Assembly (NCBI RefSeq): GCF_042242105.1
Contig: NC_092026.1
Location: 17,038,691 to 17,102,690 of the forward strand
DNA from: Pempheris klunzingeri
Taxonomy: Eukaryota; Chordata; Actinopteri; Acropomatiformes; Pempheridae
DNA: 64,000 nt
Reading direction: 5' to 3'
Under the pieces are notes generated by a model. It saw nothing but the letters and a program-made list of their open reading frames with translations, was not told the DNA's origin and searched no databases. The position numbers were made by a program, and so were the translations under genes. Shown here piece by piece: positions 1 to 12,700 of the stretch; position 1 is the first letter of the stretch; every line of letters starts with the position of its first letter.

Positions 1-3000
1 ACACACACACACACACACAGATACTTTCATACGTCATCAGTGAGGTAGAAAAATGTCTGTCAGAGTTAAAGGCCGAAAAAGAAAACTAGTGGGACCTAAT
101 GCTGTGAGCCCCTCACACACACACACACACACACATAGAAAACACACACACGTTTAGATCCCTCACCTTCAGTTTTGTTGTCACCAGTGGCCCTGAGTCA
201 CTGTACTGTTGTTATTATCTGTGGTGCTATTAGTCTGAGTGTATCAGCCTCTACCCATGTCGTTAAAGAAGATATTTTTACCTGAGGCCACAAACCTCAG
301 TAGTGTTGTAAGAGCTCCTCCAATAAAGGTTGCTACACCAAACTGTCTTGGCTCACTTTTGTTCACACACACACACACACACACACACTCACAAACTCAC
401 AATCTGCAGCTTCTGACGCCCGTATACAAAGATGCATTTTCATGTGTACAAGGTAGCAAGGCTTATTTGTCATTTTACAACACACTGTGACACAGACAGT
501 TGTTGCCCCTTCAAGCTGCACACACATAGAACATACAGTGTATACAGGTAGTTAGATTCAGAATAGAACAAGATACAGTAAAGAATAAAAAAAATTCAGT
601 ATGTAGTTATGCATATACATACACAGTATACACGTGTACACCCAGGAAATAATTCTATACATCCTTTTTTTAAATTAGCACCTGGTGGAATGTAAACAAC
701 AGCAACACTATAGTGATGATTATGTGGTCTTTGCTTCACATTAAAAGTTAAACATCTGGGAAATGCCGTCCATCAACTTTGTGTCTGCATCTGTGTACCG
801 AGCATCACCGAAGTGATCACAGAGTCCCTCTCCCCTTGTCCTGCTGGAGCCTTGCCCCGTTAAGAGCAGTAGCTTCGTATCCCTGCAGTGATCACACAGG
901 TACCTGTAAAGATTTGAGCCTCCTGATTTCTGATTTCATGCACAAATATTGAATATAGATATAAAAACCTTCCTTTAGAGCACATCCACTCTGGTAAATT
1001 AAAACACTGGGTTATTAACCACAACTCTTACCTCAAAGAAATTTTTAGCATTTGGCACCAAGTAAGCCAGAATGTCAGAATGTTCATCGCTTTGCAGGCT
1101 CGCTCTCTTTTGACCTAATATATTTTCTGTAGCTGATGTCTGATTGGCCGATTGGGTCAACACTTTCGTCCAGAATGAACTATCTCTACAACTACTGGAC
1201 TACTGCTGACGTTGGTGATCCTCTGACTTTTCGTGCCACAATGAGGATGTCATTTTTGGATCACAGTGAAGTGTCCCTACAACTATGGCTTAGGATGACC
1301 ACGGTCAACATTACTTCTGAAACATCAGCACCTCTGTGCCTACGTACAGCCTCTAAAACTACTGAACAGTGGGTTAAACATTATGGTAAAAGTGGGAGTA
1401 TGTTTACAACTTTACAGTCATACACTGCCAATCATCTGACAGCTCATTTTCCTATTCTGTCATCATGTCCTTCATAAATAAGTTATAGCGAGCACTAATA
1501 AGGATGCACAAAGCAATGACATTTAGTCCCAGTATATAAAAGAGGCATATTATTCTTCACACTAATGCTGTGTCATATTTGGGTGCAGCAGTGCGACAAT
1601 GTGACCTAAAATGACTTCGATATCTGGATCTCAGTCTCAAATTGAGTCACTGTGTCAGCAAGTATCTGCCTGCTAAAGTGCCCCAGAGCATCTCATCTCT
1701 ACCAGCTCCAGGGCTGCTGTGGTGCAGCTGAGCCTGACCTCTGGCCTCCCTGTTGAAGAGGGGCAAGAGATATTTGTCTGGCTTTTTGTATTGCTGCATT
1801 GTTTGTGCTTGCTCAACACCTCAGGATGTGCAGAAATTATACAGTACATGGACACGCAAATGTTAAATTGAATGTCTTCTTCTCTACGGCTCAACTGCAG
1901 ACATGTGTTTTATATTAAATCTTCACACTCACACTGCAGCAGAATTTCTGTGGAACTGTCTCAGTATGAGTTACTTTTTTTCTTGTGGTTCTAACATTGA
2001 GCCATTGTTTTTGATCTTAGCAGTGTGCATTTGTGTGTGTGTGTGTGTGTGACGCATCTCTTCCTGAAGTCATTTTTAAAGCTTTGGAGCCAAAACTGCA
2101 CTTATCAGAGCATTCCACACAGCTCCTGCATTTGTGTTTGTTTATGTGCATGCATATGGGTGTGCCCAGTTGCATGGTGACGCATAATTCTGTGCATGAT
2201 TTACAGCACATGTGCATCTGTGTCGTTCGTGTGTATGTGGCTGTGTGTTTGTGCATGTGTGTGTGTGGGGGGCTGTTCCTCTGAAATTTGTCTTGGCTCC
2301 TCTTGTCATTTTTCTTAGACCCAATTTCCTCCTTCCTTAGAGATTGGACCTCTCACTACCATATTTACTCTCAGACCTCAGCACAACCTTTTTCCACCGA
2401 AATTCACTGCTAGTGACATAAGGTTCGCACATGGACTTGACCATACACATGCACGGCTTTGTGTGTGCGTGTTCATGAAACGCACTGAGGTAACGACTCC
2501 CAGCTGCCCCGTCTGAACAGAGAGCACATCTGGTGAAAAGGAGGGACTAAGATTCCGAAAAGAAGTAAAGGAAAAGAGGAGTAAACGTTAGCTTATCATA
2601 AGGTTATTGTAATATCCTGTTTGTTCTTAAATATAGCATTTCAGATTCAGGAGCTGCACTGGAAAACATCTGGCCGAAGTGTATCACTCCCACACATACA
2701 CAGCCAGTCATAGAGATCATGGAGATCATCACTGTGTGTATCTGTGCATGCTGCAGATGACATGAACATGTATCTGCTGTCTGAATTTGCATTTGCATGC
2801 ACGTCTGATTTACTTTTATGTTTCTATTGTCGCCTCGTCGTCTTTGAGCATGGTTGCATGTGACGGGAGTCGTCCCGTGTGGGTTTCTCTGTGGGACGGT
2901 GAGAGAAAAGTTGCAGCGATGTTGGGAGAGAGGAGTTGTTTACAGTTCTGGCACTGATTATGCAGAAATCCCCCTGGACTGAAACCCTCTTTTAATCCAT

Positions 3001-4300
3001 GTGAAAGAAATAAAGAAAAAAAAAATCTAAAGAGTGAAAGAGAGAGTGTGTGAGAAAGAGAGAAAAAGAAAAAGAGGGGCAGAGACTGGTTTATTCGAGC
3101 GGGAGGTCATTCCTATTCTATGAGTCACACTTTTAAGAGAGACCAGAACTCCCCCAACTCCCCCCACCTCCACATCCCTCCATCACGTGCGCGTACACAC
3201 ACACACACACACACACACAAACTCCTCTCTTCTTCTCTTTTTAAGGAAAAATCCATCCCTGGCCAAGACAGAGAGAAGAGCTTCAGAGTGTAATAACTCT
3301 GGTGAGCAGCCGCCCTCTTCCTCCTCCTACTCCTCCGCCTTTTCTTTTTCATCTGCACTTTGTTGCCTTTGCAAAATGCTGACTGCTGTCTCACCTCCGA
3401 CCTCCCGATCATATCTCACTATACATTCGGATAAAAAAAAAGCTCAAGGTGCTTAGACTTCAAAACTTTTGTAAGTGCACAAGCACCATGCCCATTGACT
3501 GACCAGGCAGACCAGAATTTCTACTTCAAATAAATAGATTCTGATCTCTGTTTTCATCTCCCTCTCCAAACTGATAGCCTATCATGTAACAGATGTGGAC
3601 TGGGATGTAAGCCTCACATTGCCTCCTGTGTTCTGGCCTGGATAACAAATTAGGGGCAGTGTTATTGGTTAATGCATTGGCAGCTCTGCAGGCCACATCA
3701 GAAAATTCAGTTGGCCTGTGACATGCGTAAGTACTGCTGCAGCCAAAACATGATCAGCAGCAATGACACGAAAAGAAATATGCTCTACATTCAAGGAGTG
3801 GAAGAGTCTGTGCAGATGTGTACAGACATGTCAAACCCTCTGGGGGGGGGGGAGACCTCCCACAATGTCCAAAATCACGTTAACGCACACAAATAGGCAA
3901 ACGGGCGGCTATAGCACCTACATGGGTATAAACATGGTGAACAGGCTCGTGGACGGTTTGTCAGTGTTTACACCGAGTATAAACTCCTCTCACCCGGCCT
4001 GCTAATTGCAACCAGACTACCAGACAAAAGCGAGGGCCGTTTGTGCGTGTTTTTAGGAGTTTGGGGGGGTCACGTCTGCTCTTTATCCTGTTCTGTTTCA
4101 TTCTTACTCACCACATGTTCGAGATTAACTTTGTAAACTCCCCAAATGTTGCATCTCATGGACATGAAGTGTGGCCCCAGGTTCCGCCATGTACAATCTG
4201 AGGGCCACATTAATAAAATGGTCATATCTCCTGCTACACAATTGTTAGCAGTTTGGGGGGTTTAAGGCGTCTTCGAGGGGGGATCTCCTCTAAACTCCAG
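1..4300. other. gene-free region with microsatellites
   Basis: I see no supported coding gene here. The stretch holds CA/TG microsatellites (about 1-19, 115-135, 365-390, 2033-2051, 3195-3220), purine-rich low-complexity DNA near 3000-3075, and one old dispersed repeat near 1130-1480 (separate entry). The reading frames present are short, lack flanking splice signals and often read through the microsatellites. It probably represents intergenic DNA upstream of col6a2. In mammals COL6A1 lies just upstream of COL6A2, but I saw no collagen-like coding sequence here. Confidence 0.6.
1130..1480 (+). repeat. degenerate dispersed fish repeat
   Basis: The text contains phrases typical of a very common teleost interspersed repeat: a stretch about an 'actactgga' start, 'ttggtgatcctctgactttt', then 'ggtcaacatta' and 'gcacctctgtgcctacgtacag'. 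A second, also degenerate, copy lies near 54175-54530. An open frame of 113 codons runs across it but is best explained by the repeat. I cannot name the family, and the boundaries are approximate. Confidence 0.4.
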
Positions 4301-4429
4301 ATGCGCTTTGGCATCCTCTTTTACTAGTGCACGGCAGTAACACTGGGACAACTGGCCACGGGCACACGTGCGCGCACACACACGGCTTCCTGCGGAGCCA
4401 TCGCGCCTCCAAGCGGCCAGCAGTGGGCA

Positions 4430-4672
4430 CTGGGGCGCGTCTTGCGCGCACAGGAGGAGGGATCAGAGCTTGTCGCTGGGGCTGGACCGGGACAGGAGAG
4501 CGAGCGGACGGCTCTTCTGCGGGAAGTAAACGCGCATCCAGGGCTTTATTCCCCCATTTCTTCCTCCTGCACCCCCCTTTTCTTTTTCGGCTTCCCTTCC
4601 TGCTGAGATGAGGAGCTAATCACCAGAGGATCCGCTGCTCACGAAGTTTTGAAGTTGTTGGAAAGAGTTCGG
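4430..4672 (+). other. col6a2: probable non-coding first exon and promoter of col6a2
   Basis: This is a GC- and CpG-rich patch in otherwise AT-rich DNA. It ends in a good splice donor (gtaagc) at 4673, and no long frame is open through it. The first coding exon of col6a2 begins with an acceptor at 6750-6751, twelve bases before the start codon, so an upstream untranslated exon is required. This patch is the best candidate. The transcription start within it cannot be fixed from sequence alone. Confidence 0.45.
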
Positions 4673-6763
4673 GTAAGCAGCACTTTTACGCACAACAATG
4701 TGCCAATCTCCCTTTCTCCCCCGGAGTGTATCTGCCTGTCTCTGTCTCTGTCTCTGTGTGTGTGTGTCTCTTTGCTTATCTTAAAACTTACTCTCATCAA
4801 CAGAAATGAAGACTTTTTCTCAGCCAAACCAAACTGCTGCGCAAACTTTGGATACGCAGCTCCTTCAAAATCCACAAACTAATTGCCCAAGAAAAAAAAA
4901 AAAAACCTAAAGAGAGCATGCCCTTAATCAGTGGTGCTGTAGTGTCTGCATATGTTTGCTTAATATCTAGCAGAGCAGTGATGAAAAGCTACGAAGTCTC
5001 CTACTCACTCCCCTGGCTTGGGCAGTGGGTGAGGAGTGCGGACATCTGCAGGAGCGACTCACAGCTGCCCGCCTGTCCGCCAGAGGGAGCCACAGCAAAG
5101 CGCGTGTCTGACAGTCTGTTGGTCCAAATGTTTTAAAGAAAGATGAATCTGAAAATATTATTTTTAGTTTAACTGGAAGAAAAAGCTGCCTGCAGGTGTG
5201 GTCTGATTGTACATTCAATATTTTTACAGCACAGTGCTCCTCTAGTAAGATGGCATTTAATTATAGAAAATGTCATTTGTATTTGGAACTTTATTCTTGA
5301 GGGAAGGAGATGTTTTCTCTTGTGTTGCAGTGGTGTGAGGGTGCAGATTTTACAGTGCAAAAACGCAGCATGTTGCAGTCGACATGAGTTGGCAGATGGT
5401 CCAGTGGTGAACACTTGCTGGGTTGAGATCTTTGTGGTGGATGTGGAGTGACGGATAGACACTGGACCAACTATAGGCTTTGTTGTCATGTTGCGACCAG
5501 TGTTAGACCGAGTGTGCACTGTCCTCCAGAGGCCTTCCCTTCTCACACTGCTAGAAGAGTTGGATTATTAATCGGGCAAAGTGGGCAAAGCCTGGAGGGG
5601 GGGGGGCGGCAAACCTTCAAGGCCTCTGAACGTTTTACATTGAGTGTGTGTCAGTTTGTTGGTTTATGGTATTTTAATGAATTATGGATTTGTTTGGAAG
5701 ATGCACACCTGAGATAATAAAGTCCGTCAAGCAGGTGCTGCATGATTATCGCCCTGCTCATAATGTACATGCTGCATATTCCTAAATAAGCATGTGTTTT
5801 TACCAAAATACAAACAAGGGTTAATGCCAGCGCACTGCCCCCCAAACAGGTTAATCCAGCCATGACAGCCAGTGAATCCCGGTTCACTGTAAGAGGTTTT
5901 TCTTGAGGTTTAAAACCAAAATCGCTTTAATGTATTCAGTCAGCATCCTGCTCCTTCTGCCCAAATACAACAAGAGTCTGTTCATTTTCTGTCATCACCC
6001 AAAGTGCTGTTTACATACTTTTTCCCTGGCTTGGAAGGATGTGTTGTTCTGTTTAAATTAGATAATTAGTTCAATTTTTTAGCCTTGGACTTCAAAGAGT
6101 CCTTTGAATAACCAGGCTTGTGTATATTCAGTGGATTGAACTTCCTTTGGTTGTGGCTGAAGTTTGGCACCATGGCGAGGCCTGCTTCCAGCTTTCTACA
6201 TGAATCCATAATGAGGCAAATGTCAACTTATATCATTTCTTCAAACTGTTGCTTCCGTTTCCACCATCAAACACGAAAAACAAGAGCCATGTTCAACTCA
6301 TGTCGCGCTTGCAAACCTATTACATAACTCTGTGGCAGCCATTTTGTTCTCCGGGCAGCAGGCAGCTGACTGTTCTGCGTGCAGTTCCCTTAAACAGATG
6401 TCAGGTGCAGAATCTAGATGAAGAAATTAATTATTTTGCAAATGATTTCAATCAATTAACAATATGTGGAATGATAAGAAAATATATCATCGCACTACAC
6501 CACAGAAAAAGGCTCTTACAATGCTGATTATTTTTAAAATGAGCCTATAGTCACACATATGTATTTCCATTTCTGTGATTTACTGTTCTTCCTGTTTTTT
6601 TGCTTGTTTGTTTGTTTACTTGTTTGTTTGTTTGTTTGTTGAGAGTTGGGTTTTTTTTCCTTAAATTTTCCAGGAGTTCAGCTGATCCTAAGAGGTAAAA
6701 TGAGCAATGAACAAACGCATTGCGTGTCTTGTGCATTTATGTGTCAGACAGGAGAAGAGGAAG

Positions 6764-9700
6764 ATGCTGGGGTTAGAGGTCGTCGTGCTCTGTCTTCTTT
6801 TTGGGGCCCTGACTCGCGGCCAGTCAACAGAGTGCAGCAGTGAGTGCCATGAAACTGAACCCTTATTGCTTCACAGCTGCTATATCACGTCATGTTAATA
6901 CACAGTTTTAGTGACGTAGCAATGAACATTTTATGATTGATTTAAATATATTTCATGTGTTTTTTTGTGTCTTCCCTGCAGAGAAGAATGAATGTCCCAT
7001 AGACGTGTACTTCACCATAGACACATCTGAGACCATCGCCATGCAGGAGCCACCCCCTGGATCGCTGGTGGAGAGCATCAAGGTTCCTCATTCATCTGGA
7101 ATTTTAATACTGAAACTAACACACAAAGTAGCTGTTTTATACTGTGTGTGTTGGCAGGTTGTATAATGTGCTGTTTCTTTTTGTTCCAGCAATTCACTGA
7201 GCAGTTTGTAACACGGTTAGAAGATGCTGACTACAAAGGGCTTGTGCAAATCAACTGGAACGTCGGTGGACTCCACTTCTCCCAGACACAGCAGGTGTTC
7301 AGTCGCATCGGATCCAAGAATGATTTCATCACTGTGAGTGACACATTCAAATTTTTTGGATGTTTTATGTACCTAACCAAGTGATAAATTAGAAGTATTT
7401 GATAACATTGACATTCATCCTAACACCATCTGTAAAATGCTGAGTTCTGCTTCATCTTAACTGTATTTCCTTCCTTCCTCTGAATGGAGATTTCTAACCT
7501 GTGATCACGCCCAACAGGATTTTCAGATGGTGAAAAAAGGGACTAAAGGGTTGTTGTGCCTGGGGAACATTGCTGCCCCTCTGGTTACTGATAATATGGG
7601 TGTTGTCTTGGTTATAACCATGACAAGCAGGGCTGGGTAAATCTGCTTTGGTGCCTTGGGACAAAAATCAGCCGTAGGTAATATAAATTTAAAACTAGTG
7701 GGAAAAAAATTTGAAAGAAGAAGCTTAAGAAGCTTATATGGCTAGTAAAAAGAGGTGGACTAAGTGTTTGCACACTTAGTCCAGAGCCAGATGTGTTGCT
7801 CGTCAGTGCTGTTGGTCAGCAAGATTTTATCAATGTGATTAAAATATTAAATACATATTAGTGAATATTGTGAATATGTTTGTTGAATTTAAGGCTACAG
7901 CCTGTAGGTTGTTAGCTTAGCTTAGCACAACTGGACTGAAAACGGGGAAACAGCAAGCCTGCATCTTTCCAACGGAAATAAAATCCATCTATCAGCCGCC
8001 GATATTAACAAGTTATATCTTGTTTGTTTATTTGGTGCAAAAACCAAAGTATATAAATAACAGTTAGTCTGGGAGTTAAGTGCTAGCTGATTTCTTGACT
8101 TGGAAAGTGACTTCCTCGATTCTCCGCTGGTCGTGACCTCACTTTTACACAGTTTTTGCATGCATTAAAAATGAGTGAGCCAGACTAGCTGTTCCTCCTT
8201 GTTTCAAGGCTTTGTGCTAAGCTACGCCAACTGGCATTGTATTGGATGAACAGATATGAGGACAGTCAATTTTCTCATCTAAATAATCAACAGAAAACGA
8301 ATTTCCTAAAACTTTCCTGTTTTTTAAAAACTAGGTTTAGACAGGGGCAGCCTTAAGTCTCAAATCATTTCAGTATACATTAATCCATTAATCAATTTGT
8401 TTAAATATTTATACCTTCAGAGCTCCTGAGGTCTCAGGTCCCAGGGCAGTTGCCTGATTTTCTATATTGGTAGTCCAACCGTAACAAGTCACACTTGTCA
8501 CTGTTTCTAGGGTGTCAGGGGAATCCGTTACCTCGGTAAGGGCACCTACATCGACTGTGCCCTCACCAACATGACCCAGGAAATGCTGCGCTCGCCCTCA
8601 AACCCCAGGGCCCTCCGATTTGCTGTGGTCATCACCGATGGCCATGTGACTGGAAACCCGTGTGGAGGAATCAAAGTGGCCGCAGAGAGGGCTCGTGACG
8701 AGGGCATCCGGATGTTTGCCGTGGCAGCATCGATGAACATTGACGAGACAGGCCTGAGGGAGATCGCCAACTCTCCAGCGTCGGTCTACAGGAGGGACTT
8801 CATGGCTGTGGATCTGAGCCAGGGCAGAGCCATGATAAGGACGGCTGACATTGACCGCATCATCAAGTCGATGGTAACACACAAACACAGACACAGAGAC
8901 ACACTGAGAGAAACATGGTCTGTGCCTCTTCTGATCACACCTTCTTTCTTTTGTCTCCACAGAAACATTTGGCGTATGTAGAGGTAAGAACATACACTCA
9001 ACTCAACTAATGATGGAGAGATATCATAAAGATTTACGTTTCAGACTATTAACACTGGCTGGTTGTCTTCATTTCCTGTATAACGCAGTGTTACAGTGTG
9101 TCCTGTCTGGAGACAACTGGGCCTCCCGGTCCAAAAGGCCACAGAGGACAAAAAGTGAGTTTCACACACAAACACACACACACAGGTATCTGCATACTAG
9201 TCACTTTCATTCTCACAAATATTTTCCCCTTTTAACTCATCGACTGCAGGGAGCTAAAGGAGACAACGGCGAACCAGGTCTGAAAGGAGAGAGGGGTCGC
9301 CCAGGAGACCCTGGTATCGAGGGTCCCATCGGTCAGCCCGGTATAAAAGTAAGACACTGAACACCCAAGTACCTACTGCTTGCTATCCACTACAGTGTGA
9401 CAAATGTGAATTTTGTTTGTGTTTATATTGTGACAAATGTTTTTTTTCTTTTCCCTTTCTCCTCTCTGTAGGGAGAACCAGGTCTTAAGGGCGAGAAGGT
9501 AAGTCATCGCTTTCCCTTTGTGTGGATCAAGTTCATCAACACATGACTGAAAACTGTTTCGAATGGTGAAACTTTGAATAAATGAACGGGGTTGTAGATC
9601 ATAATAACGATTGCATGTAAAATGATTGGTGATCTTCTTTCTACCCACAGGGAGAGATTGGAGCTCAGGGGAAAAAGGTACGACTTTTTTTTTTTTTTAC

Positions 9701-12700
9701 TATTTATTGTTTATTGCATGACAGAATCCGTCAATTATCACTGATTTTTGAAAGTGATCTGTCTTTCCCCTCTAAATGTCTCTTCTCTTTGGTTTTAGGG
9801 TGTGGCCGGCATCGCAGGACGTAATGGGACAGATGGACAGAAAGTAGGTGCTGCAAAACACTAGAATCAATACTGACTCACTAAAAGTAATTTTATTCTG
9901 AAAATGTAAAAAATTCCACATCTGATTTTGAAGTAAATCTCTAGTTTTGTTTTTTTGCAACTTTTTGCAATACATTTGTTTTCATTTATGTTCTTCTTCG
10001 CAGGGTAAAATTGGACGGATCGGCGCTCCCGGCTGCAAAGGAGACCCAGGCGACAGAGTATGGCATTCAACATGATTTGAATTGATTAGTACATCCATGG
10101 TGTGTTGTGTTATGGTATATTTATGGTGTGTGTTTGATGCTTTGTAGGGGCCTGATGGTCACCCTGGAGACGTTGGTGAACGTGGTCTTCTTGGAACTGA
10201 CGGAGAGAAGGTATATGGTCCCGTCTTTCCTTGAATCAAAAGCCATCAGCCATCCAACTTGTGGTTAAACTCTGCCTGATTGCCGCTGTGTGTGTGCTTG
10301 TGTCCCGTCTTCAGGGTGATCCCGGTCGCCCTGGAAGACCTGGTCCCTCTGGCCTGTCTGGAGAGGCTGGACCGAAGGTAAACTGGATCACAGGGGCAGG
10401 GATAGCCCCTCTTTGCTGGGACACATATTAGGTCTTTTGTCATGTTAAATGGCTGTTAAAAGGCTAAGCTCTGGTTCTTCTTTAACAGGGAGAGAGGGGA
10501 AGCCCTGGATCACCTGGCGTCCCTGGACTGAAAGGAAACCCAGTAAGACGCATTCAGAAATACATTCAAACGCACACTCATTTCATGCATCATGTAGCTC
10601 ACCTCTATTTTGTTTTTCTTAGGGAACCTCTGGACTTATGGGAGGCAATGGAGAGCTGGTAAGAGTAACCTACAACCTAATGTTCCTTTTCATAATTCTC
10701 CTGCTTTGGCTGTGTGTTGGTTTTCTAATTGTGCTTGTGTTCTAGGGGAGAAGAGGGGACTATGGGCCGAAGGGGGGTCAAGGGCCAGATGGAATTAAGG
10801 GAGATAAGGTATGAGTTCATTCACACAAGCGCACAAGAGTGAAGATATGTATCAAACACTTTTTGCCTCTTATTTGTTTCATTGAGGTATATTACCCCAC
10901 CACTAGGGGGCTCAATGCTGATTTTATGTTACAGGGTGAGAATGGACCAGAGGGCTTGAGAGGACTTGCAGGTGAATCAGGAAACAAAGGAACAAAGGTG
11001 AGAAGAGCCATATGATCTTTATAATCTGTAGGCCTGGAGCCATGCACTGCAGCCATGTTCCCTTGAACTCTTTAATCAACTCCATTTTGTAGCACCTGTT
11101 AACTTTCCTTCCTCTGAACAGGGAGACAATGGCCTGCCAGGCCCCAGGGGACCACCGGGGGTAGCAGGAGAGACTGGGAGAAATGTAGGTTAAAGTTCAC
11201 ATGTGGGCATCATATGAAAAAGTACCTGAGGGATACATTACCTCATCTTACTTGCATCAACACTGTTTGTATAATAGGGTACTAGAGGTGACCCTGGTGA
11301 TGCTGGACCAAGAGGAGAACCTGGACAGCCTGGACCAAAGGTATGTATCTCTATGTACTGGTTAGTGTGCTTGGATCTTCCTTGGACTGTTCTCAGGTAT
11401 GTAACTGTGGTTCTTGGGCTTCACTGTGTCTTTCGTCATTTTTAGGGAGACCATGGAAGACCTGGTTTTAGCTATCCAGGACCAAGAGGACCATCGGTAA
11501 CATACACATGCACTGTCTCCTTACATTTGCTGGCTGGAGTGACACACTCGGCTGACAAAGCGTTACTCCACTGTTGTACAGGGTGACAGAGGAGAGAAGG
11601 GCAACCGTGGACCTCGTGGCAGCAGAGGAGACTGTGGTCAAAAGGGTGAGCCTGGAGATAAAGGAACTCCTGGAGAGTCAGTGAGTAGCTCCTCGTAGTT
11701 GGATATATGCTGTCAGTGGACACAAATGTTTCTGTACAGTGCAGCTACTGATGCAATATTTTCTGCTTGCAACAGGGTGAGCCAGGACCTCAGGGTGAAC
11801 CTGGCTCAAGAGGACCAAGAGGAGAGTTTGGGCGTGATGTAAGTAGAGAAGAAATGCACTGTAAATCAGGAAGACTCACATACAGGTATCTCCCTAGTCA
11901 CTGACGTAGTGCAGATGAAGCAAACATCCAGTTGCATCGACTAAGGAAAAGCTGATGCTGATGAAGTTTACTTATCATCAGTTAGCATTGTCTGCTATCC
12001 CAAACTGGACTAAAACTAGAGGCACAATGTGATTTTATGTGTTCCCTTCCCCTTCAGGGAGATCCTGGTCCTGAGGGAGATCCCGGCCTCACTGTAAGAA
12101 CATATAATCCAACCAGTCTTTCGTCACTGGCACATCAACACAGACACACAGAGGATATGATCGATGTAATGGCATGTTTTTTATCTTCCTGCAGGAATGC
12201 GATGTCATGAACTACATCAGAGAAACATGTGGCTGCTGTGGTAAGTTTAGTTACCAACGTGTTGAACAGGCTCTGATTGGCTGTCGGATTCTCACAGTTT
12301 GTGCTCTCGTCTGCAGACTGTGAGAAACGCTGCGGGGCCCTGGACATTGTGTTTGTGATCGACAGCTCAGAGTCAGTGGGTCTGACTAACTTCACCCTGG
12401 AGAAGAACTTTGTCATCAACACCATCAACAGACTGGGATCCCTTGCCAAAGACCCGCAATCAGCAACAGGTAGACATGCATTTGTTTATGCACGCTCGTT
12501 TCCTAAATGACTTCAGCATTATTATAATGACTTCATATTATTTACAAGATGGCTGCCAACTTAAGCATGTGTAAACACAGTCGCTTGTGATCCCAGGCAC
12601 AAGAGTCGGAGTTGTTCAGTACAGTCACAATGGAACTTTCCAGGCCATTCGTCTCGATGACCCCAAGATTAATTCACTGTCTGCTTTCAAGGTCTCTCAC

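Noticed and set aside
1136-1477. 113-codon open frame upstream of col6a2
   Set aside because: The DNA matches phrases of a common fish interspersed repeat, also seen near 54175. There are no splice or promoter signals, and the peptide has no recognisable family features.
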